Assembly (NCBI GenBank): GCA_947372535.1 | Contig: CANBUA010000199.1 | Location: forward strand, 1 to 9,039 | Length of the DNA stretch: 9,039 nucleotides | Direction: 5' to 3' | Origin: Burkholderiales bacterium | Lineage (GTDB): Bacteria; Pseudomonadota; Gammaproteobacteria; Burkholderiales; Burkholderiaceae | Notes under the pieces: generated by a model | The model's input: only the letters and a program-made list of their open reading frames with translations | What the model was told of the DNA's origin: nothing | Databases searched by the model: none | Shown: in pieces, positions 8,114 to 9,039 of the stretch | Layout of the letters: every line of letters begins with the position of its first letter | Numbering within the stretch: the stretch's first letter is position 1 | Made by a program: the position numbers and the translations under genes

Positions 8114-8137
8114 CACTTGCAAGGTGGTATGCAAGTG
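8114..8137. repeat. 24-bp perfect dyad, 8-bp arms with 8-nt spacer
   Basis: CACTTGCA (8114-8121) and TGCAAGTG (8130-8137) are perfect inverted repeats around an 8-nt centre. It could be an operator for a dimeric regulator. Read on the minus strand it could also be a weak stem-loop, as it is followed there by CTTATTTTT. No gene ending upstream on that strand is seen that would need a terminator, and the stem has only four GC pairs. Function is unknown. Confidence 0.6.
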
Positions 8138-8218
8138 AATGTTGAGCATCCCGCCGGGCTAGAACTGGGGTGTCGAGCTTGCGCAAGAAATTTGTGGTCA
8201 ATTGTTCTTCATGGCGCC

Positions 8219-8247
8219 TTGTATAAATTTCATACTTCCACAATAAT
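8219..8247 (+). promoter_or_regulatory. Likely arsR promoter
   Basis: TTGTAT (8219-8224) and AATAAT (8242-8247) match 4 of 6 and 5 of 6 sigma-70 consensus bases with a 17-nt spacer. Initiation about 7 nt downstream would fall at the arsR ATG itself, giving a leaderless message. An alternative uses TATAAA (8222-8227) as -10 with a short-spaced TTGTTC (8202-8207), leaving a leader of about 20 nt. The first pair has better spacing. Confidence 0.4.
8221..8235. promoter_or_regulatory. Candidate ArsR operator (15-bp inverted repeat)
   Basis: GTATAAATTTCATAC is an inverted repeat about a central base with six of its seven pairs matching. It lies in the spacer region of the likely arsR promoter, where a dimeric winged-helix ArsR repressor would exclude RNA polymerase. 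Assignment to ArsR is inference from position and symmetry. Confidence 0.4.
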
Positions 8248-8253
8248 TGAATT

Positions 8254-8574
8254 ATGGAAGAAACTGAGATCATCAAAGCGCTGGCTGCCCTTGCCCAACC
8301 TGTTCGATTGCGGGTGTTTCGCTCGCTGGTGGTGGCCGGGCCCGCTGGCCTGACCCCTTCGGCTTTGAGCGAAGCGCTGGATGTACCCAGCACGTCGCTG
8401 TCATTCCACCTCAAAGAACTGCTGCACGCCGAGCTGGTGTCACAAGAGCGTGATGGTCGCCACCTGATTTACCGTGCCGGGTTCGACCGCATGAATGGCT
8501 TGCTTTCATACCTGACCGAGAACTGCTGTCAAGGGCAACCATGCACGGAGGCACCTGGCCCTATTTGTTGCTGA
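8254..8574 (+). CDS. arsR: ArsR-family arsenic-responsive repressor
   Basis: The 106-residue protein is a compact winged helix-turn-helix repressor, the usual length for ArsR/SmtB proteins. The N-terminal LAALAQPVRLRVFRSLVVAG (11-29) is typical, the recognition helix-turn-helix spans about 32-60 (GLTPSALSEALDVPSTSLSFHLKEL), and the wing is SQERDGRHLIYRAG (63-76). It lacks the ELCVCDL metal site of E. coli ArsR; instead cysteines cluster at the C-terminus: C91, C92, C97, C105 and C106. A C-terminal Cys-Cys-x(n)-Cys site for As(III) is known from Acidithiobacillus ferrooxidans ArsR, so this probably senses arsenite or antimonite there. No Shine-Dalgarno precedes the ATG. The arsenate reductase downstream on the same strand supports the arsenic assignment over other metals. 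Confidence 0.9.
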   Translation: MEETEIIKALAALAQPVRLRVFRSLVVAGPAGLTPSALSEALDVPSTSLSFHLKELLHAELVSQERDGRHLIYRAGFDRMNGLLSYLTENCCQGQPCTEAPGPICC

Positions 8575-8701
8575 AGAGGAACTGCCACGACAGGAATTCT
8601 GCCGGGCCAGAGCCTCAACGCCTTGTCCATTCGATGTCAACTCAAGGCCATCGGCAAGCACTGATCGCGCCATTTATTCCAATATCTCTTTCCACTGTGC
8701 C
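8575..8701 (+). other. Spacer between arsR and the arsenate reductase gene
   Basis: These 127 bp contain no recognisable promoter, terminator or ribosome site. A 23-codon reading frame (8634-8705) ends in an ATGA overlap with the next start, but it has no ribosome site and no recognisable sequence. The two ars genes may be cotranscribed across the spacer. Confidence 0.5.
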
Positions 8702-9039
8702 ATGACGACCAACGCCCTGATCCTTTGTACCCACAACTCCGCGCGCAGCGTGCTCAGCGAGGGCATGCTGAACTACTGGGCTCAAAAGCTGGGGCGAGAT
8801 GTTCGTGCCTACAGCGCGGGCAGCGCGCCCAGCGGTCGCCTCAATCCATTCGCCTTGGAGGCCCTCAACAAGGCTGGCGTTGACACCACCGGCTACCGGA
8901 GCAAGAGCTGGGATGAGTTCGTGGTCGATGGCGCCCCTCAGGTCCACATCGTGATCACCGTTTGCGACAGCGCCGCGTCGGAGACCTGCCCTTATTGGCC
9001 TGGCAGCCCGGTGAAGACGCATTGGGGCTACCCAGACCC
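8702..9039 (+). CDS. arsC: Arsenate reductase, LMW-phosphatase fold (partial, 3' end missing)
   Basis: The frame is open from the ATG at 8702 to the window edge, giving 112 full codons. The product starts MTTNALILCTHNSARS, which contains the CX5R anion-binding loop (C9 to R15) of the low-molecular-weight phosphatase fold used by thioredoxin-type arsenate reductases; C9 would attack arsenate. Further family features are YSAGSAPSGRLNP (37-49), SWDEF (69-73), TVCDSAASETCPYWPG (86-101) with C88 and C96 as candidate resolving cysteines, and WGYPD (108-112), whose aspartate is the expected general acid. It reduces arsenate to arsenite in the cytoplasm. Relatives I know of this subtype run to about 160 residues, so roughly 50 are missing. 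It is unrelated to glutaredoxin-type E. coli ArsC. It probably shares the arsR promoter. Confidence 0.92.
   Translation, partial: MTTNALILCTHNSARSVLSEGMLNYWAQKLGRDVRAYSAGSAPSGRLNPFALEALNKAGVDTTGYRSKSWDEFVVDGAPQVHIVITVCDSAASETCPYWPGSPVKTHWGYPD

Larger units (their letters stand above)
7965..8253. other. Divergent intergenic region between mraZ and arsR
   Basis: This stretch of about 290 bp is visibly AT-richer than the genes beside it and holds no credible gene. Besides the features listed separately it contains a lone AAAGTGC box (8074-8068, minus strand), a 10-bp palindrome CTTGCGCAAG (8178-8187), an 8-bp palindrome TTGTACAA (8029-8036) and the 12-bp palindrome AAAGTGCACTTT (7978-7989) formed by MraZ box 2 and its flank. 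It must carry the promoters for both divergent units. Confidence 0.85.

Noticed and set aside
8117..8353. A plus-strand frame overlapping the arsR start
   Set aside because: Crosses the intergenic region and runs out of frame with arsR; no family features.
8634..8705. A 23-codon frame ending in an ATGA overlap with arsC
   Set aside because: No ribosome site, no recognisable sequence; the overlap could be chance.
8642..9022. A 126-codon minus-strand frame
   Set aside because: Antisense to the arsenate reductase, whose CX5R and WGYPD motifs show the plus strand is coding.

Overview
The window is almost entirely the front half of a bacterial division and cell wall (dcw) cluster, read on the minus strand (from high to low coordinates): mraZ, rsmH (mraW), ftsL, ftsI, murE, murF, mraY and the first 24 codons of murD. 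Gene order, the 392-residue MraY, the high GC content and the sequence style of MraZ, RsmH and FtsI point to a betaproteobacterium, most likely Burkholderiales (Comamonadaceae or the Leptothrix/Rubrivivax neighbourhood). That placement is inference from family knowledge, not from a search.

The dcw genes are packed very tightly. From rsmH to mraY every junction overlaps (GTGATG, GTGA, TGATG, ATGA, then 11 nt), several with strong Shine-Dalgarno sequences inside the preceding gene, so the run looks translationally coupled. Together the genes make lipid I from UDP-MurNAc precursors (MurD, MurE, MurF, MraY), crosslink septal peptidoglycan (FtsI), build the divisome (FtsL), methylate 16S rRNA (RsmH) and control the cluster (MraZ). 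MurE has the DNPR signature of meso-diaminopimelate-adding enzymes, as expected of a Gram-negative wall.

Between mraZ and the divergent arsR lies an AT-rich regulatory region of about 290 bp (roughly 7965-8253). Next to mraZ it holds three AAAGTG-type boxes at exact 10-bp spacing, which I read as the autoregulatory MraZ operator. Further out are a 24-bp dyad of unknown role and, in front of arsR, an inverted repeat overlapping a likely promoter.

On the plus strand, 8254 to the window end starts an arsenic-resistance unit: a small ArsR repressor with C-terminal cysteine clusters and a thioredoxin-type (LMW-phosphatase fold) arsenate reductase cut by the window edge.

I do not see a new biological system here. 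The most useful second looks are the MraZ operator and what it says about the mraZ start, the in-frame hairpin-bearing insertion in FtsI, the unexplained 24-bp dyad, and the apparently leaderless arsR start.
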